The notes beneath the pieces were generated by a model, which saw nothing but the letters and a program-made list of their open reading frames with translations, did no database searches and had not been told where the DNA came from. A program made the position numbers and the translations under genes. Positions 6,062 to 12,540 of a stretch of 12,998 bases of DNA are shown here, piece after piece. Position 1 is the stretch's first letter; the number at the start of each line of letters is the position of its first letter. This DNA comes from Flavobacterium sp. (GTDB lineage Bacteria; Bacteroidota; Bacteroidia; Flavobacteriales; Flavobacteriaceae): NCBI GenBank assembly GCA_030151565.1, contig JASLDM010000049.1, positions 1 through 12,998 of the forward strand, read 5' to 3'.

Positions 6062-6781
6062 TTAGAAATTGGGACTCAGATTGTACTTTTTATAGAAAGT
6101 ATTGATGATGTCTACCACCTCATCTGATGAATCTACAATCTTGATTAAGTTCATATCTTCTGGACTGATGGTCTTGTATTTTTCTAGGAATACATCTTTA
6201 ATCCAATCGATTAATCCAGACCAAAATTCAGTACCAACAAGGATAATAGGAAACTTAGCTATTTTCTTTGTTTGAATAAGTGTTATTGCTTCAAAGAGTT
6301 CATCTAAAGTTCCGAAACCTCCCGGCATTACTACAAACCCTTGTGAATATTTTACAAACATTACTTTGCGCACAAAAAAGTAGTCAAACTGTAAGTTTTT
6401 ATCGTTGTCGATATACGGGTTAAAGTGCTGTTCAAATGGAAGCTCAATGTTCAATCCGGCAGAAATGCCTTTTCCTAAATGCGCTCCTTTGTTTCCAGCC
6501 TCCATAATTCCAGGGCCACCACCAGTGATGATTCCATAACCAGCTTGGCTTATTTTGTATGCAATCTCTTCGGCTAATTGGTAATATTTATCTTCTTTTT
6601 GTGTTCGTGCAGAACCAAAAATAGACACACAAGGCCCAATTCGTCCCATTTTCTCATATCCGTTTACAAATTCAGACATGATTTTAAATATCGCCCACGA
6701 ATCATTCGTCTTAATTTCATTCCAAGTTTTTTGTTTCAATTTATCTTGGATGCGCTCTTCTTCATTTACAAATTTCTCCAT
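6062..6781 (-). CDS. LOG-family Rossmann-fold protein (TIGR00730; nucleotide 5'-monophosphate phosphoribohydrolase)
   Basis: This 239-residue cytosolic protein has the LOG-family landmarks: a nucleotide-binding GGGPGIMEAGNKGA (87-100), the conserved Arg-Lys at 138-139, and the active-site PGGFGTLDE (153-161) with E161. LOG enzymes split nucleoside monophosphates to the base and ribose 5-phosphate, for instance cytokinin ribotides or purine nucleotides. Older databases call them lysine decarboxylases, which is not supported. The N-terminal helix-rich extension (about 1-48) is seen in bacterial TIGR00730 proteins of this length class. The gene starts 15 bases after uvrA on the same strand and has an unusually good ribosome binding site (AAGGA), so it is probably translated from the uvrA transcript. 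A strong terminator follows. Confidence 0.87.
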   Translation of the reverse strand: MEKFVNEEERIQDKLKQKTWNEIKTNDSWAIFKIMSEFVNGYEKMGRIGPCVSIFGSARTQKEDKYYQLAEEIAYKISQAGYGIITGGGPGIMEAGNKGAHLGKGISAGLNIELPFEQHFNPYIDNDKNLQFDYFFVRKVMFVKYSQGFVVMPGGFGTLDELFEAITLIQTKKIAKFPIILVGTEFWSGLIDWIKDVFLEKYKTISPEDMNLIKIVDSSDEVVDIINTFYKKYNLSPNF

Positions 6782-6787
6782 TTCTTT

Positions 6788-6792
6788 TCCTT
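6788..6792 (-). promoter_or_regulatory. Shine-Dalgarno site of the LOG gene
   Basis: AAGGA on the minus strand lies 6 bases before the ATG at 6781, within the 15-base gap after uvrA. Most other genes here lack such a site. It supports this start and an mRNA shared with uvrA. Confidence 0.65.
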
Positions 6793-6796
6793 TTTA

Positions 6797-9625
6797 TTAA
6801 AGCTCTAATTTTAAAAATTGAGCCGTATAACTTTTTTTATTTTTGATGATTTCCTCAGGTGTTCCTTTGGCAACCAATTGTCCTCCTTGACTTCCGCCTT
6901 CATATCCAATATCGATGATATAATCCGCTAATTTAATAACGTCTAGGTTGTGCTCAATGATCAAAACCGTATTTCCTTTCTCAACCAGAATTTGAATCAC
7001 TTCCATCAAAACACGGATATCCTCAAAATGTAAGCCAGTTGTTGGTTCATCTAAAATATAAAAGGTATTTCCGGTATCTTTTTTAGATAATTCCGACGCT
7101 AACTTAATACGTTGTGCTTCACCACCAGATAGGGTAGTACTTTGCTGTCCTAGGGTGATGTAGCCCAAACCAACATCTTGAATGGTTTTTAGCTTGCGAT
7201 AAATCTTAGGGATGTTTTCAAAGAAATCGACCCCTTCATTTACGGTCATTTCCAAAACGTCGGAGATTGATTTGCCTTTGTAGCGTATCTCTAATGTTTC
7301 GCGGTTAAAACGCTTTCCTTGACAGGTTTCACATTCCACATATACATCTGGCAAAAAGCCCATTTCAATGGTGCGCACTCCAGATCCCTCACAGGTATCG
7401 CATCGCCCACCTTTTACGTTAAAGCTAAAGCGCCCTGGTTTGTAACCACGGATGGCCGCTTCTGGTGTTTGCGCAAAAAGGTTTCTAATGTCAGAGAAAA
7501 CCTCGGTATAGGTAGCGGGATTTGATCTCGGTGTACGACCAATCGGACTCTGATCAATAGCAATTACTTTATCGATAAACTCCAGTCCTTTAATTTTTTT
7601 ATAAGGCTGTGGTTTTTTCACACCATTAAAGAAATGTGCATTCAGAATCGGGTAGAGGGTTCCGTTGATCAGGGTTGACTTACCCGAACCAGAAACTCCC
7701 GTTACACACGTTAAAGTTCCCAACGGAATTTCTACCGTTACGTTCTTTAAGTTGTTACCAGTAGCGCCTTCTAGTTTTAGCGTATGTCCGTTCCCTTTAC
7801 GGCGTTCTGCCGGAACTGCAATCTCGAGCTTTCCGTTTAGATAATTCGCCGTAAGCGTGTCTTCTTTCAACAATTCCGCAGGTGTACCCGCACTGATTAT
7901 TTTACCACCGTTTTTTCCAGCTTTAGGTCCAATATCAATGACGTAATCGGCACGCAAAATCATATCCTTATCGTGCTCAACCACCAAGATTGAGTTACCG
8001 ATATCGCGCAATTGCTCCAAAGATTTAATCAAGCGTTCGTTGTCGCGCTGATGCAGACCAATACTCGGTTCGTCCAAGATATATAAAACCCCTACCAATT
8101 GCGATCCAATTTGAGTAGCCAATCGAATGCGTTGTGCCTCTCCACCAGACAAGGTTCTTGAACTTCGATTCAAGGTAAGGTAATTAAGTCCTACATCTTT
8201 TAAGAACGATAAACGCGTTACAATCTCTTTTAAGATTTCCGTAGCAATGCTTTCTTGTTTTTGGGTAAGCAATTTTGGAAGCTCTTCAAACCAAGTGCTC
8301 AAAGTTTCCACATCCATTTGAATTAACTCACCTATATTTTTTTCGCCTATTCTAAAATAAAGCGCTTCTTTTTTCAATCGGGTTCCTTCACATTCCGGAC
8401 AATCAATCTCGTCCATATATTCCTTTGCCCAGCGTTTGATGCTCGCCGTAGCATTTTCGTCAAACTGATCTTTGATGAAATTGGAAACACCTTCAAAATC
8501 TATTTTATAGTTTTTAGTAATCCCCGCCACTTTAGATACCACCGAGAAGCTTTCTTGACCACCGTAAAGGATAATCTCCATAGCTTCTTTAGGAATGTCC
8601 TTAATAGGGTCAGACAGACTAAAGTTATACTTCTGTGCAATGATTTCCAATTGGCTAAATATCCAAGACTTCTTATGTGGGCCAATAGGAGCCAAGGCGC
8701 CGTTTTTAATCGATAAATCGTAGTTTGGGATAATCTTGTCTAAGTTGATCTCGTTAATCGTTCCTAGACCATTACAACGCTCACACGCCCCCTTAGGCGA
8801 GTTGAACGAAAAATTATTAGGTTCGGGTTTGGAATACGAGATTCCAGAACTTGGACACATCAAGTGACGACTAAAGAAACGCAATTCTCCACTGTCTTGT
8901 TCCAAGACCATAATGATATCATCACCGTGGTGCATTGCTGTTTTGATACTTTCGCTCAAGCGTTGCTGTGTAGATTCTTCGCCGTCTATAACCAAGCGAT
9001 CAATCACGATTTCAATGTCGTGGGTTTTGTAACGATCCACTTTCATTCCGCGTTCCAAATCCACTACTTCTCCGTCTACGCGAACCTTTAGAAATCCTTG
9101 TTTGGCAATTTGCTCAAACAATTCTCTATAATGTCCTTTTCGAGATCGAATGATAGGGGCAAGTATGGAAATGCGTTTTTCTTTGTAATCTTCCAAGATA
9201 AGCGCTTGAATCTGCTCATCGGAATAGCTTACCATTTTTTCGCCAGTATTGTAGCTGTAGGCATCTGCCGCACGTGCATAGAGCAAACGCATAAAGTCAT
9301 AGATCTCCGTAATGGTTCCCACGGTAGAGCGCGGACTTTTATTGGTTGTTTTTTGCTCAATAGCAATAACGGGCGATAGGCCATCAATTTTATCCACATC
9401 TGGGCGTTCCAATCCACCTAAGAATTGACGTGCATAGGCCGAAAAGGTTTCGATATAGCGACGTTGTCCCTCGGCATAGATGGTGTCAAAAGCCAATGAG
9501 GACTTGCCCGATCCTGATAAACCCGTAATAACAACAAGTTGCTCACGTGGAATTACAACATCGATGTTCTTTAAATTGTGAACTCTAGCTCCTAAAACTT
9601 CAATAGTATCTTCTGTTTTCAACAT
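6797..9625 (-). CDS. uvrA: UvrABC excinuclease subunit A (UvrA)
   Basis: UvrA finds bulky DNA damage as a dimer and loads UvrB for nucleotide excision repair in the cytosol. The 942-residue length is normal and both ABC modules are complete: Walker A GLSGSGKSS (35-43) and GVSGSGKST (643-651), signatures TLSGGEAQRI (491-500 and 831-840), and Walker B YILDEP (515-520 and 856-861). The insertion zinc knuckle has C742, C745, C765 and C768 as expected. The first zinc knuckle has C257, C281 and C284, but the second Cys is replaced by Ser (CPSS, S260). From memory of the family, this loss is common in Bacteroidota UvrA. The gene heads a two-gene unit with the LOG gene. A TATCTTTG -7 box gives a very short leader of about 12 bases. 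No LexA-type box is recognised. Identification is certain. Confidence 0.98.
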   Translation of the reverse strand: MLKTEDTIEVLGARVHNLKNIDVVIPREQLVVITGLSGSGKSSLAFDTIYAEGQRRYIETFSAYARQFLGGLERPDVDKIDGLSPVIAIEQKTTNKSPRSTVGTITEIYDFMRLLYARAADAYSYNTGEKMVSYSDEQIQALILEDYKEKRISILAPIIRSRKGHYRELFEQIAKQGFLKVRVDGEVVDLERGMKVDRYKTHDIEIVIDRLVIDGEESTQQRLSESIKTAMHHGDDIIMVLEQDSGELRFFSRHLMCPSSGISYSKPEPNNFSFNSPKGACERCNGLGTINEINLDKIIPNYDLSIKNGALAPIGPHKKSWIFSQLEIIAQKYNFSLSDPIKDIPKEAMEIILYGGQESFSVVSKVAGITKNYKIDFEGVSNFIKDQFDENATASIKRWAKEYMDEIDCPECEGTRLKKEALYFRIGEKNIGELIQMDVETLSTWFEELPKLLTQKQESIATEILKEIVTRLSFLKDVGLNYLTLNRSSRTLSGGEAQRIRLATQIGSQLVGVLYILDEPSIGLHQRDNERLIKSLEQLRDIGNSILVVEHDKDMILRADYVIDIGPKAGKNGGKIISAGTPAELLKEDTLTANYLNGKLEIAVPAERRKGNGHTLKLEGATGNNLKNVTVEIPLGTLTCVTGVSGSGKSTLINGTLYPILNAHFFNGVKKPQPYKKIKGLEFIDKVIAIDQSPIGRTPRSNPATYTEVFSDIRNLFAQTPEAAIRGYKPGRFSFNVKGGRCDTCEGSGVRTIEMGFLPDVYVECETCQGKRFNRETLEIRYKGKSISDVLEMTVNEGVDFFENIPKIYRKLKTIQDVGLGYITLGQQSTTLSGGEAQRIKLASELSKKDTGNTFYILDEPTTGLHFEDIRVLMEVIQILVEKGNTVLIIEHNLDVIKLADYIIDIGYEGGSQGGQLVAKGTPEEIIKNKKSYTAQFLKLEL

Positions 9626-9644
9626 AAAATATTTTGCGAATTCA

Positions 9645-9652
9645 CAAAGATA
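9645..9652 (-). promoter_or_regulatory. -7 box of uvrA
   Basis: The minus strand reads TATCTTTG, an exact TAnnTTTG match, 20 bases before the ATG at 9625. At the -33 distance there is TGTTTC (about 9674-9679), a near match. Further upstream lies the perfect palindrome TTCTTAAGAA (9683-9692). Confidence 0.6.
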
Positions 9653-9845
9653 CTCCTTTTCTCTAGTTTTTTGAAACAGAACTTCTTAAGAATGCTATAA
9701 TTTTTAACGAACTAAAAGGGGCTAAAAGGACAGTATTTCTAGTTGTACGCAGACTGAAACCCTCCTTAGTGTGCTTTGTGAATGCCTCGTAGGTAATTGC
9801 TAGGCTTTTTTAGTTATTTTAGCGTATTGGAGTAGGTCTGGTTAT

Positions 9846-9876
9846 GCAAACGCTATTGGTTGGCTAAGGCGTTTGC
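9846..9876. repeat. 8-bp inverted repeat upstream of the lipoprotein gene
   Basis: GCAAACGC (9846-9853) and GCGTTTGC (9869-9876) are perfect inverted copies around a 15-base spacer, about 50-80 bases before the lipoprotein start. This could be a dimeric regulator site or an RNA hairpin. Confidence 0.55.
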
Positions 9877-9925
9877 GCTTGCACAGAAGCCTCCGTTGCA
9901 GAATGAGGATTTAATAGTTTAAAAT

Positions 9926-10357
9926 ATGAAAAAATTAAAGTACTTGGGAATTTTTGTATTCTTAGTTTCTTGTGCCAGTACGCCCAATACGGCTGTTGTT
10001 ACGAACTTAATAAACATTAAAACATTTGAAATCACGGAACTATCTAAGGATCCTACGTATGGACACTCAGCGAAAAACCCGATACAAGTGGGCGGTGTTT
10101 CTAAAAATGAAGGACCTAGGAATGAGAGGCGTTTTTTGAATGCCCTTGCCGGTCCGAATGGCGAACGCGTTACCTACTACAGAGCGGGGAGTTGTTGTCC
10201 AATCAAAAGTAAAAATGATTTGATGGGCTCCGGATCTGTGTTCTTAGACAACTATCGTGTTACTTGGGAAGGTGCAAAGGATACGGTGTCTATCTACATC
10301 AATATGTATGATGCGGGAGTTTTAAAAGCACCTGTTGGGTTTACCATTAAAAACTAG
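9926..10357 (+). CDS. Lipoprotein of unknown function
   Basis: This 143-residue protein begins with a lipoprotein signal: basic MKKLK, a hydrophobic stretch, and the lipobox LVSC with C16 as the lipidated residue. The following A-S-T-P has no acidic pair or clear Bacteroidota surface-export signal. The mature part contains KNPIQVGG (about 50-57), GPRNERRFLNAL (63-74), a vicinal cysteine pair (C90-C91 in GSCCPIKS), and a C-terminal part that looks beta-rich with VTWEGAKDTVSIYINMYD. I do not recognise a domain with a known role. The orderly, conserved-looking blocks and the clean terminator indicate a real gene. It is most likely anchored in the outer or inner membrane, facing the periplasm. 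It diverges from uvrA and converges on another lipoprotein gene. Confidence 0.75.
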   Translation: MKKLKYLGIFVFLVSCASTPNTAVVTNLINIKTFEITELSKDPTYGHSAKNPIQVGGVSKNEGPRNERRFLNALAGPNGERVTYYRAGSCCPIKSKNDLMGSGSVFLDNYRVTWEGAKDTVSIYINMYDAGVLKAPVGFTIKN

Positions 10358-10422
10358 AACCGCTTTTCTTTGCCTTACTTATCCGTAAAAAACACCCCTT
10401 GTTGGACGTGAACTTAAAACTA

Positions 10423-10459
10423 AAACACCCTAAAAAGCGCGATGCTTTATAGGGTGTTT
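10423..10459. terminator. Bidirectional terminator between the two lipoprotein genes
   Basis: A 16-position stem with one mismatch (10423-10438 with 10444-10459) and loop GCGAT has A residues on its left end and T residues on its right, so it can end transcription from both converging genes. Confidence 0.9.
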
Positions 10460-10494
10460 GTATATATTGCTTGTTAAATACGCGTGTTTCATTC

Positions 10495-10968
10495 TTATTT
10501 AACTCCTTTTTGTAAAAAGGCTTCCAAACTTTCTTCAGACCAATTCACGCTCTTAGCGTGTTTGGCAGGTGTCGCTTGTTTTACGCTTTTAACGGGTAAA
10601 ACTTCCTTGACATTTTTTGTTGGTTCTTCTTGTGTAGGCAGATCTAAAGCGCCCTTTTCAAAGCCAATTCGCTTTCCTTCCAAATCATAGTAAATACCCG
10701 CTTCTCTCCAACCTATAAATTCACCGTTGAACCCATAGAGTTCGTTTTCATTTTCTGAAACATAGTAGGTTGTAGGTTTTCCATTCCACAAATAGATAAC
10801 AACTTCTTCTTGTGCTAAGAAATTGCTGTATGCAACGGCTTTTCCCTGTTTGTCGTAAATAGTTACCTCAAGGTGTTCGGGATCGGGATGTTTATTTGCG
10901 TTATCATCACTCACGCAAGCTGTGAAAAGTGTCAAGCAAAAAAAACTTGAAAGTAGGTATTTCGTCAT
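10495..10968 (-). CDS. Lipoprotein with 4-fold beta flower domain
   Basis: This 157-residue protein has a lipoprotein signal with lipobox LFTAC (C18). A compact repeat domain follows, with four similar units at about 34-48 (VTIYDKQGKAVAY), 57-71 (VIYLWNGKPTTYY), 77-90 (ELYGFNGEFIGW) and 91-106 (GIYYDLEGKRIGF). This is the pattern of the 4-fold beta flower domain, which has no known biochemical role. A Pro/Lys/Thr-rich linker (about 110-140) leads to a conserved-looking WSEESLEAFLQKG end. The mature N-terminus (C-V-S-D-D) is acidic just after the lipid-bearing Cys, like the surface lipoprotein export signal of Bacteroidota, so surface exposure is plausible. No exact TAnnTTTG box precedes it; a degenerate TAAATTG at 10988-10994 with TTTG at 11015-11018 is possible. 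Confidence 0.78.
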   Translation of the reverse strand: MTKYLLSSFFCLTLFTACVSDDNANKHPDPEHLEVTIYDKQGKAVAYSNFLAQEEVVIYLWNGKPTTYYVSENENELYGFNGEFIGWREAGIYYDLEGKRIGFEKGALDLPTQEEPTKNVKEVLPVKSVKQATPAKHAKSVNWSEESLEAFLQKGVK

Positions 10969-11139
10969 TTGAATTTATTTAGAGTGGCAATTTAGTACAT
11001 TTAACAATTGGTGCCAAATTGCTTTTGGCAGAAATGTTTTTTTTACTCTAAAGCCTGTATTCAGGTGTAGCTTGAATTGTTTTCTAGATTTTAGGCTAAA
11101 TAAACAAGGTGGATACGTCCAAAAGCACATTATGTGTTG

Positions 11140-11147
11140 TAGCTTTG
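11140..11147 (+). promoter_or_regulatory. -7 box of the SUKH gene
   Basis: TAGCTTTG matches TAnnTTTG exactly and predicts a transcript start near 11154, some 30 bases before the ATG at 11184. No clear -33 box is seen. Confidence 0.55.
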
Positions 11148-11183
11148 TACGTCTAATCGAGATTAAAATTAATACAAAGAAAT

Positions 11184-11957
11184 ATGATTACTTATCAAGA
11201 GATAATGGATCGGTTAAAGGCTGTTGGCGACAAAGTTTTTTACATTCCAATGACTGCCTCTGCAATTGCAGATTTAGAACAACAAGTAGGTATTGCCTTT
11301 CCTGAATATTACCGTGATTTTTTGTTGCACTTTGGATTGCACCAAGATTTTATTCCGGGTCTTTTTACCAATGCAGAAGATTTTATTGAACAAAATAAGT
11401 ATTTACAAGAATCTGTGCCTGATTATTTAATGATAGGCGATAATGGAGGAGAGGACTATTGGATTTTGCGTACCGTAAAGGTAAAGAGTCAGCGTATCTT
11501 CAATTGGATAGACGATGAGATTGAAAAAACTGATTTTACCTTTGAAGATTTAATCGCGTATGCCCTTGCTCAATTGGAGCAAGAAGATGTAGTGTTGCTT
11601 GATAATTCTGAAAAAAGTTGGTGTGTACAATTTGCGATCACTACTGCAAATGAGGAGGCACTATACAAGGCTTTGCCTTTGAAACTGACAAGTACGTGGA
11701 CCTTAATGGAACAATCGGAAGCGGGTGTGGATGAGTATGTAGCACAAGCCGTTTTAAATAATAATCCTATCGAAATAAGCAGATTGACTTACGGTTCGGG
11801 AAGTGCACCTATGTACTTCATTGACTATAAAGAAAGTTTGGACAGCGTTAAAAAACAAGGTCTTATCAGACAATGGAAGGCGGTTTTGGAAAAGGAGTTC
11901 CCTGAGTTTAACTTGGTGGATTACGGTATTTTACCTTCCGATTTTGATATGAATTAA
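11184..11957 (+). CDS. SUKH (SMI1/KNR4) domain protein with C-terminal extension
   Basis: This 257-residue cytosolic protein has no signal peptide or membrane helix. Residues about 24-131 form a SUKH domain: TASAIADLEQQVGIAFPEYY with FLLHFG (26-51), then YLMIGDNGGEDYWIL (81-95), a conserved small beta motif, and a final helix EDLIAYALAQL (121-131). Many bacterial SUKH proteins are immunity proteins against contact-dependent or polymorphic toxins; others have housekeeping roles. The C-terminal 115 residues (from about 142, with SWCVQFAIT and PMYFIDY) form a second unit that I do not recognise, about doubling the usual length. No toxin gene is adjacent, so the immunity role is only suggested by the family. 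It has its own -7 box and terminator and is therefore a single-gene unit. Confidence 0.78.
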   Translation: MITYQEIMDRLKAVGDKVFYIPMTASAIADLEQQVGIAFPEYYRDFLLHFGLHQDFIPGLFTNAEDFIEQNKYLQESVPDYLMIGDNGGEDYWILRTVKVKSQRIFNWIDDEIEKTDFTFEDLIAYALAQLEQEDVVLLDNSEKSWCVQFAITTANEEALYKALPLKLTSTWTLMEQSEAGVDEYVAQAVLNNNPIEISRLTYGSGSAPMYFIDYKESLDSVKKQGLIRQWKAVLEKEFPEFNLVDYGILPSDFDMN

Positions 11958-11992
11958 GCAGTATTCTTTAGAAATAAGCGTTATAAAATAAG

Positions 11993-12020
11993 ATCCCAAC
12001 CGTACTACGTTGGGATTTTT
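11993..12020 (+). terminator. Terminator of the SUKH gene
   Basis: A perfect 8-bp stem ATCCCAAC/GTTGGGAT (11993-12000 with 12009-12016) has an 8-base loop and is followed by a T-run to 12020, 36 bases after the stop. Confidence 0.9.
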
Positions 12021-12092
12021 TGGTTCTACTACTTTCTAACCCGGTGCTGGCTTTTGTAAACTGTTTCTATTTAAGCAATTAATCGTGCTGAA

Positions 12093-12108
12093 ATACGGTT
12101 TTCCGTAT
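12093..12108. repeat. Small hairpin ATACGG/CCGTAT
   Basis: A perfect 6-bp stem (12093-12098 with 12103-12108) has a TTTT loop, in the gap before the small membrane protein gene. Its role is unknown. Confidence 0.45.
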
Positions 12109-12151
12109 CTACTATTTGTAAACCTATTTTACTTTTACAATAAGCAGGTTG

Positions 12152-12183
12152 CTTGTTTCTAAATCACAACGAGATAAGTTATC
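12152..12183 (+). promoter_or_regulatory. Tentative promoter of the small membrane protein gene
   Basis: A TTG in GCTTGTTTC and a degenerate -7 TAAGTTAT (12175-12182) are about 19 bases apart. The -7 overlaps the palindrome GATAAGTTATC (12173-12183), an operator-like site. The match to TAnnTTTG is only partial. Confidence 0.3.
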
Positions 12184-12219
12184 GCTAAGGTATATATATC
12201 AAGTTTAAAAACAGCAAGT

Positions 12220-12438
12220 ATGAGTCAATCAGATAACGGAGGATGCTTGGGTATTGCTCTCTTTTTAGTTTATATCCTAGCCTGGATAGGATCGGGGACG
12301 ATTGCCTGGAATTGGATCGAACCCACAAGTTTTACCACCGCCTTAATCTTTCTTCTCGTATGGGGAATTATTGGCTATATAGCACAGCTAATTGGTATGC
12401 TTGTACTGGCTTTACTTGGTGAAATGATGAATAAATAA
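12220..12438 (+). CDS. Small two-helix membrane protein
   Basis: This 72-residue protein is mostly hydrophobic, with a helix at about 9-31 (LGIALFLVYILAWIGSGTIA), a short WNWIEPTS loop, and a second helix at about 39-66. The N-terminal MSQSDNGGC and the C-terminal EMMNK are short and polar, so both ends probably lie on the same side of the inner membrane. It resembles small hypothetical inner-membrane proteins, but I do not recognise a family. The coding frame is clean, the start ATG is preceded by A-rich sequence (AAACAGCAAGT), and no other frame is plausible. The SUKH gene upstream has its own terminator, so the two are probably separate units. No strong terminator follows, so the next gene could be co-transcribed. 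Confidence 0.6.
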   Translation: MSQSDNGGCLGIALFLVYILAWIGSGTIAWNWIEPTSFTTALIFLLVWGIIGYIAQLIGMLVLALLGEMMNK

Positions 12439-12508
12439 GCTAAAATTGTAATAATTACTAATTATTTCCGAACTTAGATAGAGCTATCAGCAGTTGCAGA
12501 TTACGCTT

Positions 12509-12518
12509 ACTAATTAGT
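12509..12518. repeat. Palindrome ACTAATTAGT within a repeated TTACTAATTA
   Basis: A perfect 10-base palindrome lies 22 bases before the ATG at 12541. TTACTAATTA occurs here (12507-12516) and again at 12455-12464, 52 bases apart. Both lie in the 102-base gap before the last gene, as operator half-sites might. Confidence 0.45.
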
Positions 12519-12540
12519 GATAACCTTACCCTTGACCAAA

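Larger units (their letters stand above)
9626..9925. other. Divergent intergenic region between uvrA and a lipoprotein gene
   Basis: These 300 bases hold no gene. They contain the uvrA promoter (9645-9652), the TTCTTAAGAA palindrome (9683-9692), a weak GCCT/AGGC hairpin followed by six T on the plus strand (9784-9811), and a perfect 8-bp inverted repeat (9846-9853 with 9869-9876). I found no exact TAnnTTTG box for the lipoprotein gene at 9926. Confidence 0.5.

Noticed and set aside
5915..6127. Plus-strand ORF starting at a TTG
   Set aside because: It runs through the terminator of the LOG gene and into that gene antisense, has no ATG start, promoter or ribosome site, and looks like a chance frame.
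6062..6781. Lysine decarboxylase
   Set aside because: The PGGFGTLDE and GGGPGIMEA motifs mark the LOG phosphoribohydrolase family; the old decarboxylase name has no support from the residues seen.
9098..9379. Plus-strand ORF within uvrA (also 7319-7525 and 8864-9091)
   Set aside because: These are antisense shadows of the strongly conserved uvrA frame, with no promoter or start signals of their own.
10484..10690. Plus-strand ORF over the beta flower lipoprotein gene
   Set aside because: Antisense to the lipoprotein frame, which has a signal peptide, repeat domain and terminator in the correct order.
11072..11305. Plus-strand ORF ahead of the SUKH gene
   Set aside because: It spans the -7 box and overlaps the SUKH start in another frame; the SUKH frame is supported by homology.
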